Assembly: GCA_024234635.1 (NCBI GenBank)
Contig: JACKNX010000011.1
Coordinates: 62,001-126,000 of the forward strand
Direction: 5' to 3'
Source: Pseudomonadales bacterium
GTDB taxonomy: Bacteria; Pseudomonadota; Gammaproteobacteria; Pseudomonadales; Azotimanducaceae
DNA length: 64,000 nucleotides
Of this stretch, positions 34,387 through 41,743 are shown one piece after another; within the stretch, counting starts at the first letter, position 1, and every line of letters begins with the position of its first letter. The notes under the pieces are model-generated. The model saw only the letters and a program-made list of their open reading frames with translations, was not told the origin of the DNA and did no database searches. A program made the translations under genes and the position numbers.

Positions 34387-34556
34387 TGGTTTGCAGCAGC
34401 CGATAGCAAGGCCGGTTGATGGGATGTTGGACGCTGTGTCGACTGTCGTGTCGGGTCCACGCCACTCAACGCCACCCCATATCAGGGGTCGAGGCTGCTC
34501 GACGGAACGGAGCCGGTGGCTGCGAGTGTTTGCGCCCGCTCTTCCAGGGCGAGCGG

Positions 34557-35447
34557 TCAACGGGCATGCGATGCCACTGTCACTTCCCCCGCCCGCGGCA
34601 CCGAATCCGCCGCGCCGGCCCTGGAGACGCACAATGCCGCGGCGGCCGTGGCACGCCGCATTGCCGCCTCCGGCGCCATGCCCTGTTCGAGGCTTGCCAG
34701 CAGGTAACCGGTAAACGTGTCACCGGCCCCCGTGGTGTCTACCACATCCACCTTGTGCGCCGGCACGTGGAAGCACTCGGCGGGCGAGAGCCACACGGCG
34801 CCGCCCGCGCCAAGCGTCACCACGCTGATGGTGTCGGGGTAGCGTTCGCCCAGTACCTGCACCATCTCGTCCACGTACTGTCTGCCGGTCAGGTCTTCGG
34901 CTTCCACTTCGTTCACCACCAGCATGTGCAGCAGGTGCAGTGGCAGCGCTTTCACCACGGTGTCCATGGGCGCGGGATTCATGACGATGCGCAGGCCGCG
35001 TGCAGCACCTTGTTCGATCAGGTAGCCCGGGTGGCTGATCTCGTTCTGCAGCAACAGGATGTCGCCCGCGCCGAAGCCGGCGAGCGTGCTGTCGATGTGT
35101 TCGCGGGTGATTGCGCGATTGGCGCCGGGGAACAGCACGATGGCGTTGCCGCCGTCTTCGGCGACCTGGATGACCGCGTGCCCGGTTGGGACGCCGGCGC
35201 GATGCAGGTGCGCGACATCGACGTTGTCGGCGCGCAACATGTCCACCAGCCATTCGCCGCCAGCGCCATAGGCCCCGGCGTGTACCACGGGCGTTCCGGC
35301 GCGGGCGATCGCCAGCGATTGATTGAACCCCTTGCCGCCGGCAAACACCTGATAGTCCGTCGACGGAAGCGTTTCACCGGGCCGCACGAAGTGCGGTACC
35401 CGATAGACGTTGTCGATGCACAGCGAGCCGAAGTTGAGAATGGCCAT
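34557..35447 (-). CDS. PfkB-family sugar kinase, ribokinase-like
   Basis: The 296-residue protein has the PfkB signatures: FAGGKGFNQSLAIARAG near residue 35 and DTTGAGDTFTGYLLASLEQG near the C-terminus, whose Asp is the catalytic base. NPAPMD and VVNEVEAEDLTG are typical of ribokinases. It phosphorylates a sugar or nucleoside; ribose is the best guess. The ATG at 35447 gives the standard start (MAILNFGSLCIDNVYRVP). A 170-bp gap downstream holds nothing I recognise. The small CPxC gene lies upstream, same strand, 25 bp away. Confidence 0.88.
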   Translation of the reverse strand: MAILNFGSLCIDNVYRVPHFVRPGETLPSTDYQVFAGGKGFNQSLAIARAGTPVVHAGAYGAGGEWLVDMLRADNVDVAHLHRAGVPTGHAVIQVAEDGGNAIVLFPGANRAITREHIDSTLAGFGAGDILLLQNEISHPGYLIEQGAARGLRIVMNPAPMDTVVKALPLHLLHMLVVNEVEAEDLTGRQYVDEMVQVLGERYPDTISVVTLGAGGAVWLSPAECFHVPAHKVDVVDTTGAGDTFTGYLLASLEQGMAPEAAMRRATAAAALCVSRAGAADSVPRAGEVTVASHAR

Positions 35448-35472
35448 GTATCGTCCCGGTCGTCCGCAATGG

Positions 35473-35898
35473 TCAGGATGCGGTTGCTGATTCTGCCAGC
35501 CGCCCCCCGTCCAGTGGCAGCTCACGCCACGGCGTAATGGGCAGGTTGGTGGCGGCGTGCTGCAGTTGCACGCTCTTGAAGTCGCCGTCCATCACGCGCA
35601 GCCACCAGCGCGACACGGGGTGCTGCACCCTGATCGCCTGCACCTCGGCGCCGGCCCGGTTGGCATCGCAACTGCCGCGCGTGAGGTCGCGAATCAGACG
35701 GGTGGCGACCGCCGCGGCGAGCGGCGCCAGGCGGTAGGCACGCACATTGCCGCCAATGTCCAGCAGCTCCAGCAGGTAGTGGGTGTCGCAGACGGGGCAT
35801 CGGGCGACCGCTTCCGCGATCCCCAGGTAGTCGTCCAGCACCAGTTCGATGCCAAGGCCGCTGGCACACAGATGAGGGCAGGGTTGCAGGTCGGGCAT
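35473..35898 (-). CDS. Small protein with paired Cys motifs, unknown
   Basis: The 141-residue protein starts MPDLQPCPHLCASGLGIELV and has a second pair in ARCPVCDTHYLLELLDIGG, so CPxxC plus CPxC could bind zinc or iron. The rest is alpha/beta without a pattern I recognise, ending DGDFKSVQLQHAATNLPI. The ATG at 35898 is chosen because the homologous-looking Cys region begins there and the upstream frame is low-complexity. It is divergent from the NAD-kinase-like gene (77 bp between starts) and 25 bp ahead of the PfkB gene. Confidence 0.62.
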   Translation of the reverse strand: MPDLQPCPHLCASGLGIELVLDDYLGIAEAVARCPVCDTHYLLELLDIGGNVRAYRLAPLAAAVATRLIRDLTRGSCDANRAGAEVQAIRVQHPVSRWWLRVMDGDFKSVQLQHAATNLPITPWRELPLDGGRLAESATAS

Positions 35899-35974
35899 GT
35901 GGCAAACTCGCGCTTTGCTGTTCTGCCGGGCCGCGCCCGGCGCTGCCATCGTAAACCAACCGGAAACCGTCCTG

Positions 35975-36967
35975 ATGTCCGCCATTGCCATCTGCGTCAA
36001 TCCCATGTCCGGCCGCGACGTGCGTCGCCTGGCCGCGCGTGCCACCAACATGACCCACGAAGCCAAGCGCGACATCGTCGCCCGCATCGCCGCCGGCGCG
36101 GATGCGATGGGCGTGACGGATATCTACGTCACGCGCGAGCCGTTCCGCATTGCCGCCGCGGCGCTGGAGCAGATGACGCTGAATGCCCGCGTGCACGTGC
36201 TCGACTTCAAACTGGAGGCGTCGGCCGGGGACACGCAGACCGCCGTGCGCCGGTTCCTGGAAGAGGGGGTGGCGACCATCGTTTCCCTCGGTGGTGATGG
36301 CACCAATCGCGCGATGGTGCGCGAGTCGTGCAACTACCACCTCATTCCCCTGTCCACGGGCACCAACAACGTCTTCCCCGTGCAGGTGGAACCCACCATC
36401 GCCGGTATGGCGGCGGGCCTGCAGGCGCGGGGGCTTCTGCCCGCCACGCTCAGCCAGCCGGTCAAGGTGCTGCACGTGCGCTCGCCGCGCGGTGACGATG
36501 TCGGCCTGATCGACGCCGTGCTGCTCGAACGGGATCACGTGGGCAACCTGTTGCCCTTCGACGCCGGCCGGCTGCGCCAGATCCTGCTCACCCGGGCGGA
36601 GCCCGATGCCATCGGCATGTCGCCCATCGGCGGGCTCATCGAGCCGGTTTACGCGGAGGAAGACGGCGGTCTGCTGCTGCAGATGGGTCCGGGTGGCTAC
36701 GCGTTCGATGCGCCATTGTCGCCAGGCTGGTTCCAGCCCGTGCAGGTGCAGAGCATCACCCGCGTACCGCTGGGCGTGGCGGTGCCGTTCCGCGGCAAGG
36801 GCGTGCTGGCGCTGGACGGTGACCGCGATCACCGGCTGGAACTGCACGAGTCGGCGGTGGTGGAAATCCGTCGTGACGGACCGCCCGTCGTCGACGTCCG
36901 CGGCGCCATGCGCCATGCGGTGGCAGCGGGTATCATTGCGCGCCCGTCCCCGGATCGAGAGGCCTGA
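35975..36967 (+). CDS. ATP-NAD kinase-like protein (AcoX family)
   Basis: The 330-residue protein has the NAD kinase signatures TIVSLGGDGTNRAMV and IPLSTGTNNVFPV, preceded by a nucleotide-fold start (IAICVNPMSGRDVRR). Members of this AcoX-like group are known from acetoin gene clusters; their exact role is unsettled. The ATG at 35975 gives that start; an open extension of 26 codons overlaps the divergent gene's start. Its stop overlaps the fabV start by one base (TGATG), so the two are translationally coupled, hinting at NAD(P) supply to fatty-acid reduction (inference). Confidence 0.83.
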   Translation: MSAIAICVNPMSGRDVRRLAARATNMTHEAKRDIVARIAAGADAMGVTDIYVTREPFRIAAAALEQMTLNARVHVLDFKLEASAGDTQTAVRRFLEEGVATIVSLGGDGTNRAMVRESCNYHLIPLSTGTNNVFPVQVEPTIAGMAAGLQARGLLPATLSQPVKVLHVRSPRGDDVGLIDAVLLERDHVGNLLPFDAGRLRQILLTRAEPDAIGMSPIGGLIEPVYAEEDGGLLLQMGPGGYAFDAPLSPGWFQPVQVQSITRVPLGVAVPFRGKGVLALDGDRDHRLELHESAVVEIRRDGPPVVDVRGAMRHAVAAGIIARPSPDREA

Positions 36968-38154
36968 TGATCGTCAAACCGAGAATTCGCGGTTTCATCT
37001 GCACCACCGCGCACCCTACCGGCTGCGCTGCCCACGTGCAGACGCAGATCGACTACGTGCGCGCGCAGGCGGCAATGGACGGCGGCTCGGTGAAAAACGT
37101 GCTGGTGCTGGGTTGCTCCGGCGGGTATGGCCTGTCGTCGCGCATTGCGGCGGCATTCGGGTATGGCGCTTCCACCCTGGGCGTGTCGTTCGAGAAGGCG
37201 CCGGTGGACAACAAGACAGCCACCGCCGGCTGGTACAACAACGTCGCCTTCGAGAAGGCCGCACAGGCAGCCGGTCTGTATGCGAAAACCCTCGACGGCG
37301 ATGCCTTCTCCGATGCCATGAAAGCGCGCGTCATCGAAACGCTGAAGGCGGACCTGGGCCCCATCGACATGCTGGTCTACAGCCTGGCGGCGCCGGTGCG
37401 CCAGCATCCGAAAACCGGTGAGCTGTTCCGCTCAGCCATCAAGCCGCTGGGCGAGGCGCTGCACATCAAGTCCGTGCACGTGGATCGCGGTGAGGTGATC
37501 GAGGTGGACCTCGAACCCGCCACACCGGAAGAAACCGCCGCTACCGTTGCGGTGATGGGAGGCGAAGACTGGGAGTTCTGGATCGATGCGCTGGCCGGGG
37601 CTGGCCTGCTGGCTCCGGGCTTCCGCACGCTGGCCTTCACCTATATCGGCACCGAACTCACGTGGCCCATCTACTGGGAGGGCACCCTCGGCAAGGCGAA
37701 GGAAGATCTCGATCGCGCTGCCGCGGCCATGCGCCCGATGCTGGCGGCAACGGGGGGTGATGCGCGGGTTGCGGTGCTGAAAGCCATCGTCAGTCAGGCG
37801 TCGTCCGCCATCCCCGTCGTTCCTTTGTACGTGGCGTTGCTGTTCAAGGTGATGAAGGAGCGCGGCGTGCACGAGGATTGCGTGCGCCACATCCACCGCA
37901 TGTTCGCCACGCAGCTTGCGGCGGGTTCCACACTGCGCCTGGACGATGTCGGCCGCATCCGCATGGATGACGTGGAACTTCTGCCGGACATCCAGGAGGA
38001 AGTGCGTCGCCGCTGGGCCGTCGTCAATACAGGCAATCTGGCCGAAGTGGGTGACCTGGCCGGCTTCCGCGAGGACTTCCTGAAGATCTTCGGGTTCGGC
38101 TTTCCCGGTGTGGACTACGACGCGGACGTCAATCCCGACGGCAGCGACATCTGA
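36967..38154 (+). CDS. fabV: Enoyl-ACP reductase FabV (trans-2-enoyl-CoA reductase)
   Basis: This 395-residue SDR-like enzyme reduces enoyl-ACP in the last step of fatty-acid elongation with NADH. It has the FabV start (IVKPRIRGFICTTAHPTGCA), VLVLGCSGGYGLSSRIAAAF for NADH, the LVYSLAAPVR segment, and the Y-x8-K active site in WPIYWEGTLGKAKEDLD. FabV is triclosan-resistant in several bacteria. It begins on the stop of the NAD-kinase-like gene and is 23 bp ahead of hemE. Length matches the family. Confidence 0.95.
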   Translation: MIVKPRIRGFICTTAHPTGCAAHVQTQIDYVRAQAAMDGGSVKNVLVLGCSGGYGLSSRIAAAFGYGASTLGVSFEKAPVDNKTATAGWYNNVAFEKAAQAAGLYAKTLDGDAFSDAMKARVIETLKADLGPIDMLVYSLAAPVRQHPKTGELFRSAIKPLGEALHIKSVHVDRGEVIEVDLEPATPEETAATVAVMGGEDWEFWIDALAGAGLLAPGFRTLAFTYIGTELTWPIYWEGTLGKAKEDLDRAAAAMRPMLAATGGDARVAVLKAIVSQASSAIPVVPLYVALLFKVMKERGVHEDCVRHIHRMFATQLAAGSTLRLDDVGRIRMDDVELLPDIQEEVRRRWAVVNTGNLAEVGDLAGFREDFLKIFGFGFPGVDYDADVNPDGSDI

Positions 38155-38177
38155 CAACAGGCAGTAGCGAACAACGC

Positions 38178-39209
38178 ATGGGCAAAGTTTTTCTCGACGC
38201 GGCGCGCGGGCTGCCGACGCCGTACACGCCGATCTGGCTGAACCGGCAGGCCGGCCGGTACATGCCGGAGTACCACCAGGTGAAGGGCAAGCTGCCAAGC
38301 CTGCAGTTCTTCAAGGATCCGGAGCGCGCGGCGCAGGCGACGCTGGATGCGCAGCGCATTCTCGGTGTGGATGCTGCCATCCTGTTCGCGGATCTGTTGC
38401 CCATCCTGGAGCCAATGGGGCTGAGCCTCGACTATCTTCCCGGTGAAGGGCCGGTTTTCGCGAATCCCGTGCGTACACCCGCGGATGTTTCAGCGCTGCG
38501 CGTGGTGCCGGCACTGGAAGGCACGGCGTACATCGGCCAGACCGTGCGCAACGTACTGGCCGGCCTGCCGAAGGACGTGGCGCTCATCGGCTTTGCCGGC
38601 GCGCCGTTTACGCTGGCCTCCTACGCCATCGAAGGCAGAGGGTCGCGCAACTACGTGCACGTAAAGAAGTTCATGTACCAGGCCGAAGAAGCGTGGCAGT
38701 TGCTGTGCGACAAGCTGGTGACCCAGGTTGGCGATTATCTGGCGCTGCAGATCGCCAGCGGCGTGGACGCCGTGCAGTTGTTCGACACCTGGGTCGGCAA
38801 CCTTAGCGTGGCGGACTTCCGCCGTTATGTTTCCCCGTCGCTGACGAAGCTCTTCACGCACCTGCGTTCCGTAGCGCCGCATGTACCCATCATCTATTTC
38901 GGTACCGGCAACCATCATCTGCTGGAGGATGTGGCCGCGCTGGCGCCGGACGTGATCGCCTTTGACTGGCGTACGCCGCTGGGAGCCACGTGGCAACGGC
39001 TGGGATGCCGGGCAGTACAGGGTAATCTGGATCCGATCGTGTTGTGCAGCGATGCCGCCACTATTACGGCGCAGGCCGGGGCCATTCTTGACGAAGCAGG
39101 TGGCCGCCCGGGGCACATCTTCAACCTCGGTCACGGCATCATTCCGGAAACACCGGTGGACAACGTGAAACACCTGGTGGACACGGTACACCGGCTCAGC
39201 GCCCGTTGA
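38178..39209 (+). CDS. hemE: Uroporphyrinogen decarboxylase
   Basis: It decarboxylates uroporphyrinogen III to coproporphyrinogen III in haem synthesis. The 343 residues carry the signatures PIWLNRQAGRYMPEY, the catalytic-Asp region AILFADLLPILEPMGL, IGFAGAPFTLASYAIEG and FNLGHGIIPETPVDNVKHLV near the end. It overlaps the following VanZ-like gene by 4 bp (TTGA). It lies 23 bp after fabV, so fabV, hemE, vanZ-like and the anchored split-barrel gene may form one unit. Confidence 0.97.
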   Translation: MGKVFLDAARGLPTPYTPIWLNRQAGRYMPEYHQVKGKLPSLQFFKDPERAAQATLDAQRILGVDAAILFADLLPILEPMGLSLDYLPGEGPVFANPVRTPADVSALRVVPALEGTAYIGQTVRNVLAGLPKDVALIGFAGAPFTLASYAIEGRGSRNYVHVKKFMYQAEEAWQLLCDKLVTQVGDYLALQIASGVDAVQLFDTWVGNLSVADFRRYVSPSLTKLFTHLRSVAPHVPIIYFGTGNHHLLEDVAALAPDVIAFDWRTPLGATWQRLGCRAVQGNLDPIVLCSDAATITAQAGAILDEAGGRPGHIFNLGHGIIPETPVDNVKHLVDTVHRLSAR

Positions 39210-39616
39210 ACGACTCCCAACCGGTTGTCTCGATCACGGCGCGCAGGGTCTGGTTGCTCGGATTCTGGTTCACTCTCGCGCTGGTGACCTGGCTGGCGCT
39301 CACGCCCAGCCCACCCAGGCCGGTGACCTATTTCAGCGATATCGTGCTGCACGCAGCGGCGTTTACGGTGCTGATGTTCCTCTGCTGCCAGGCACATTTT
39401 CGCACCACCCTGCTCCCGCCGGCACTGGCGATGCTGGCTTACGGCCTGGGTATCGAAGTGGTTCAGGGATTGATGGGTGCGCGGTTCGCTGAAGTGAAGG
39501 ATTTCCTGGTCGACCTCGTGGGCATCGGTGCCGGTGCTGTCATGCGCAAGGTGCTGGGAGACTTGGCCGACAGGGTGATGCACACTCTGCTGTCCCTGTT
39601 GCGCCTGGAGAACTGA
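39206..39616 (+). CDS. VanZ-like membrane protein
   Basis: The 136-residue protein has four predicted membrane helices: VWLLGFWFTLALVTWLALTP, a second around VLHAAAFTVLMFLCC, a third around LPPALAMLAYGLGIEVVQG, and a fourth ending in the DLVGIGAGAVMRK region. The spacing and the GIEVVQG..GARF..VKDFL.D..G pattern are those of VanZ-like proteins, whose function outside glycopeptide resistance is unknown. TTG start overlapping the hemE stop; the split-barrel gene begins 1 bp after its stop. Confidence 0.86.
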   Translation: MNDSQPVVSITARRVWLLGFWFTLALVTWLALTPSPPRPVTYFSDIVLHAAAFTVLMFLCCQAHFRTTLLPPALAMLAYGLGIEVVQGLMGARFAEVKDFLVDLVGIGAGAVMRKVLGDLADRVMHTLLSLLRLEN

Positions 39617-39617
39617 G

Positions 39618-40154
39618 ATGCGCTGGATCAAGCGATTGTTATGGCTGGTGGTGAGCCTGTTCGCGGCGGTCATGGCACTACAGTTCGCGGCATCGGAAAG
39701 CGGTGAAGTGGTGGTGCTCAGTACGCTCGATGCGAAAGGCGCGCCGCAGGAGACCCGCTTGTGGGTGGTGGACCTCGAGGGGTCACAGTATCTGCGGGCG
39801 GGACAACCCGAATCCGGCTGGCTGCTTCGTCTCCAGAAGACCCCGCGTGTCGGTCTGGTCCGGGGTGAAGTCCGTGCGGCGTACGACGCCGTACCCGAGC
39901 CGGAGAAGCGGGATGTGATCAACGCCCGCATGCGCGCCAAGTACGGCTGGGCGGATCAGGTCATCGAGCAGATGTTCGGCCGCGACAAGGCAACACCCGT
40001 GCGCCTGGAGCCGGTGCCGGAAGGCGAGCTGCCACCGGAACTGCGCGATCCGGTGGAAGAAGCGCCCCTGACGGACGGGACGGCGGCGGATCCGGCGTCT
40101 GAACCGGTGTCAGAACCGGTGTCAGTCGAGCAGGATGAACAACTCGGTACGTAG
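39618..40154 (+). CDS. Membrane-anchored split-barrel-like protein (paralogue B)
   Basis: The 178-residue protein has an N-terminal membrane segment (LWLVVSLFAAVMALQFA) and the same core as the 25410-25829 product: EVVVLSTLDAKGAPQETRLW, VVDLEGSQYLRAG, RVGLVRGEVRAAYDAVPEP and MRAKYGWADQVIEQMFG, then VRLEPV. It adds an acidic, Pro/Ser-rich C-terminal tail with a short repeat (SEPVSEPVSV). It follows the VanZ-like gene by one base and overlaps the convergent AraC-type regulator by 33 bp. Function unknown; a flavin or related cofactor is an inference from the fold-like pattern. Confidence 0.75.
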   Translation: MRWIKRLLWLVVSLFAAVMALQFAASESGEVVVLSTLDAKGAPQETRLWVVDLEGSQYLRAGQPESGWLLRLQKTPRVGLVRGEVRAAYDAVPEPEKRDVINARMRAKYGWADQVIEQMFGRDKATPVRLEPVPEGELPPELRDPVEEAPLTDGTAADPASEPVSEPVSVEQDEQLGT

Positions 40155-41045
40155 ATCCTCATCGGCAGCGTCCATCGGCGTGTTGAGGTAGCGTTCAAAG
40201 CTCACGCTGTCGCGCAGGCGCGACCCGCTGCGCGGCAGCCACTCACCCAGAAAGCGCGCCCAGGTATCGCCCAGCGTGGCGTAGCTGCCCGCATGCACGG
40301 TACAGGCGTAGCGTCCGGCTGGCAGTAAACGGGCCTCCAGGTTCGCGGGTAGCTGCGCGTCGTCGGGTACGCTGAAGCCGGCGTCAGCGCGCAACGCTTC
40401 GGCGGGCGTGGACTCTGGGTCGTCGTAGTAGATGGCGATCATGGCCGAGTCCGGTCCGATCAGGCCAGCCGGGCCGGCGATGGCACCGAGCCTGCCGAAG
40501 GCGTCCACTATCCTGTTGTACGGGCCGATGTGGCTGACGGTTGCGAGCCGGACAGCGGGCAGATGGCGGATCTCGACGTTCATGGTGCTCTCTCCGGTGG
40601 TTGTGTGGAAGTTGGGCGCGCAGGTGGCGTTGGTCGAATAGTGAACGCCCGTACGCGCGGCGAGCTGGGTGCGGAAATGTCCCGCCACCCCGGTTGCCCG
40701 GTGGTGAATGCCGTCTCGAAACTGTGATGGCGGGCAGGCGTAAGCTGCGCGGAATGCCCGGGTGAAAGCCTCGTGCGTCTCGTAGCCGGCTTCAAAGGCG
40801 ACATCGGTGACAGGGCGCGCCGTCGACTGGAGCGCCAGCGCCGCGCGTTCCAGGCGCAGGCGTCGGTGCATGCCAAGCGGCGTCTCTCCGGTCATGCCGC
40901 GGAACAGACGGTGGAAGTGAAACGGTGACAGCCGCGCCGCAGCGGCAAGCGCCGTCAGATCGAGCGCCGTATCGAGGTTGTGCGCGATGATGCGAATGGT
41001 TTCGCGAACGATGTCGGCGTAGTAGCCTGCAGTTACCTTGTGCAT
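40122..41045 (-). CDS. AraC-family regulator with GyrI-like ligand-binding domain
   Basis: The 307-residue protein has an N-terminal AraC/XylS DNA-binding domain with two helix-turn-helices (LTALAAAARLSPFHFHRLFR; VTDVAFEAGYETHEAFTRAF). A GyrI-like/SOUL-type small-molecule domain makes up the C-terminal half (VRLATVSHIGPYNRIVDAFG, RLLPAGRYACTVHAGSY, WLPRSGSRLRDSVSFERYLN). This arrangement is that of Rob- and BmrR-like sensors of hydrophobic compounds. The target is not evident. It converges on the split-barrel gene and overlaps it by 33 bp. Confidence 0.9.
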   Translation of the reverse strand: MHKVTAGYYADIVRETIRIIAHNLDTALDLTALAAAARLSPFHFHRLFRGMTGETPLGMHRRLRLERAALALQSTARPVTDVAFEAGYETHEAFTRAFRAAYACPPSQFRDGIHHRATGVAGHFRTQLAARTGVHYSTNATCAPNFHTTTGESTMNVEIRHLPAVRLATVSHIGPYNRIVDAFGRLGAIAGPAGLIGPDSAMIAIYYDDPESTPAEALRADAGFSVPDDAQLPANLEARLLPAGRYACTVHAGSYATLGDTWARFLGEWLPRSGSRLRDSVSFERYLNTPMDAADEDLRTELFILLD

Positions 41046-41092
41046 GCCGCCAACATAGCAGCGGGATGACGCAGGCGCTTGATGCGCCTTGC

Positions 41093-41614
41093 TCAGGGAA
41101 TCGGTGAGCCGGGCTTCGTGCCCTCCGGGTACATCACCACGCGTACGCGCTCCTGTGTGTTGCGCATGGCCACTACCTTCTCGTCGGTGAGGTTGTACAC
41201 GAGCTCGTGGGCATCCATGGTGTCGGTGCCGCGGAACAGTCGCGTGTGTCCGCGTGCCGTGACCTTGTCAGCCCGCATGTCATACAACAGGCGGTCGCCA
41301 AAGAGTCGGGTTTCCTGGGGTTGATTCAGGGCTTCCAGTTCGGCCTGCGTCGCCGCGCTGCCGTCCGCTTCCAGGCGGATGATCTCGTTTTTTTCGTTCA
41401 GGTAGGCGCGCAGTCGGCTGGCACGAATCCGGTACTCTCCCTGACTGGCGACCACGTTGCCCACGTAGGTGATCTGTCGCTGGTCCAGAAGGATCTCGTA
41501 GCTGTCGGACTGTACTTCCCAGGGCTGATCCGAACCCACCGCCAGCACGGCCGCCGGCAGGAAAAGCAGGCTCGCCAGTCCGCGTCGCACGATTACGCGA
41601 AGAGAAGACCTCAT
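41093..41614 (-). CDS. LptA-family periplasmic protein
   Basis: The 173-residue precursor has a signal peptide (SLRVIVRRGLASLLFLPAAVLA) and an OstA/LptA-like jellyroll. Recognisable strands are YEILLDQRQITYVGNVVASQ, GEYRIRASRLRAYL, EIIRLEADGSAATQAELEAL, RLFGDRLLYDMRADKVTARG and TMDAHELVYNLTDEKVVA. LptA bridges LPS transport across the periplasm. Its usual neighbours lptB, lptC and kdsC are absent; ilvD follows upstream instead. It may be the main LptA relocated or a second, LptA-like protein. Confidence 0.82.
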   Translation of the reverse strand: MRSSLRVIVRRGLASLLFLPAAVLAVGSDQPWEVQSDSYEILLDQRQITYVGNVVASQGEYRIRASRLRAYLNEKNEIIRLEADGSAATQAELEALNQPQETRLFGDRLLYDMRADKVTARGHTRLFRGTDTMDAHELVYNLTDEKVVAMRNTQERVRVVMYPEGTKPGSPIP

Positions 41615-41743
41615 GGTGTGGAGCGCTCCGTCGATTCCATCCAGGCGTCACCATAATCCGCTGTCCGGCACCGGAATGTGCGCCAATCGACACTCCGGTC
41701 CGGGCGGGGCCAAGGATACGCTGGTTTACCTCCCTCTGCCCGG

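Noticed and set aside
34387..34556. Gene or RNA in the 170-bp gap after the exported protein
   Set aside because: No ribosome site with a plausible frame, hairpin with U-tract, or known RNA motif seen.
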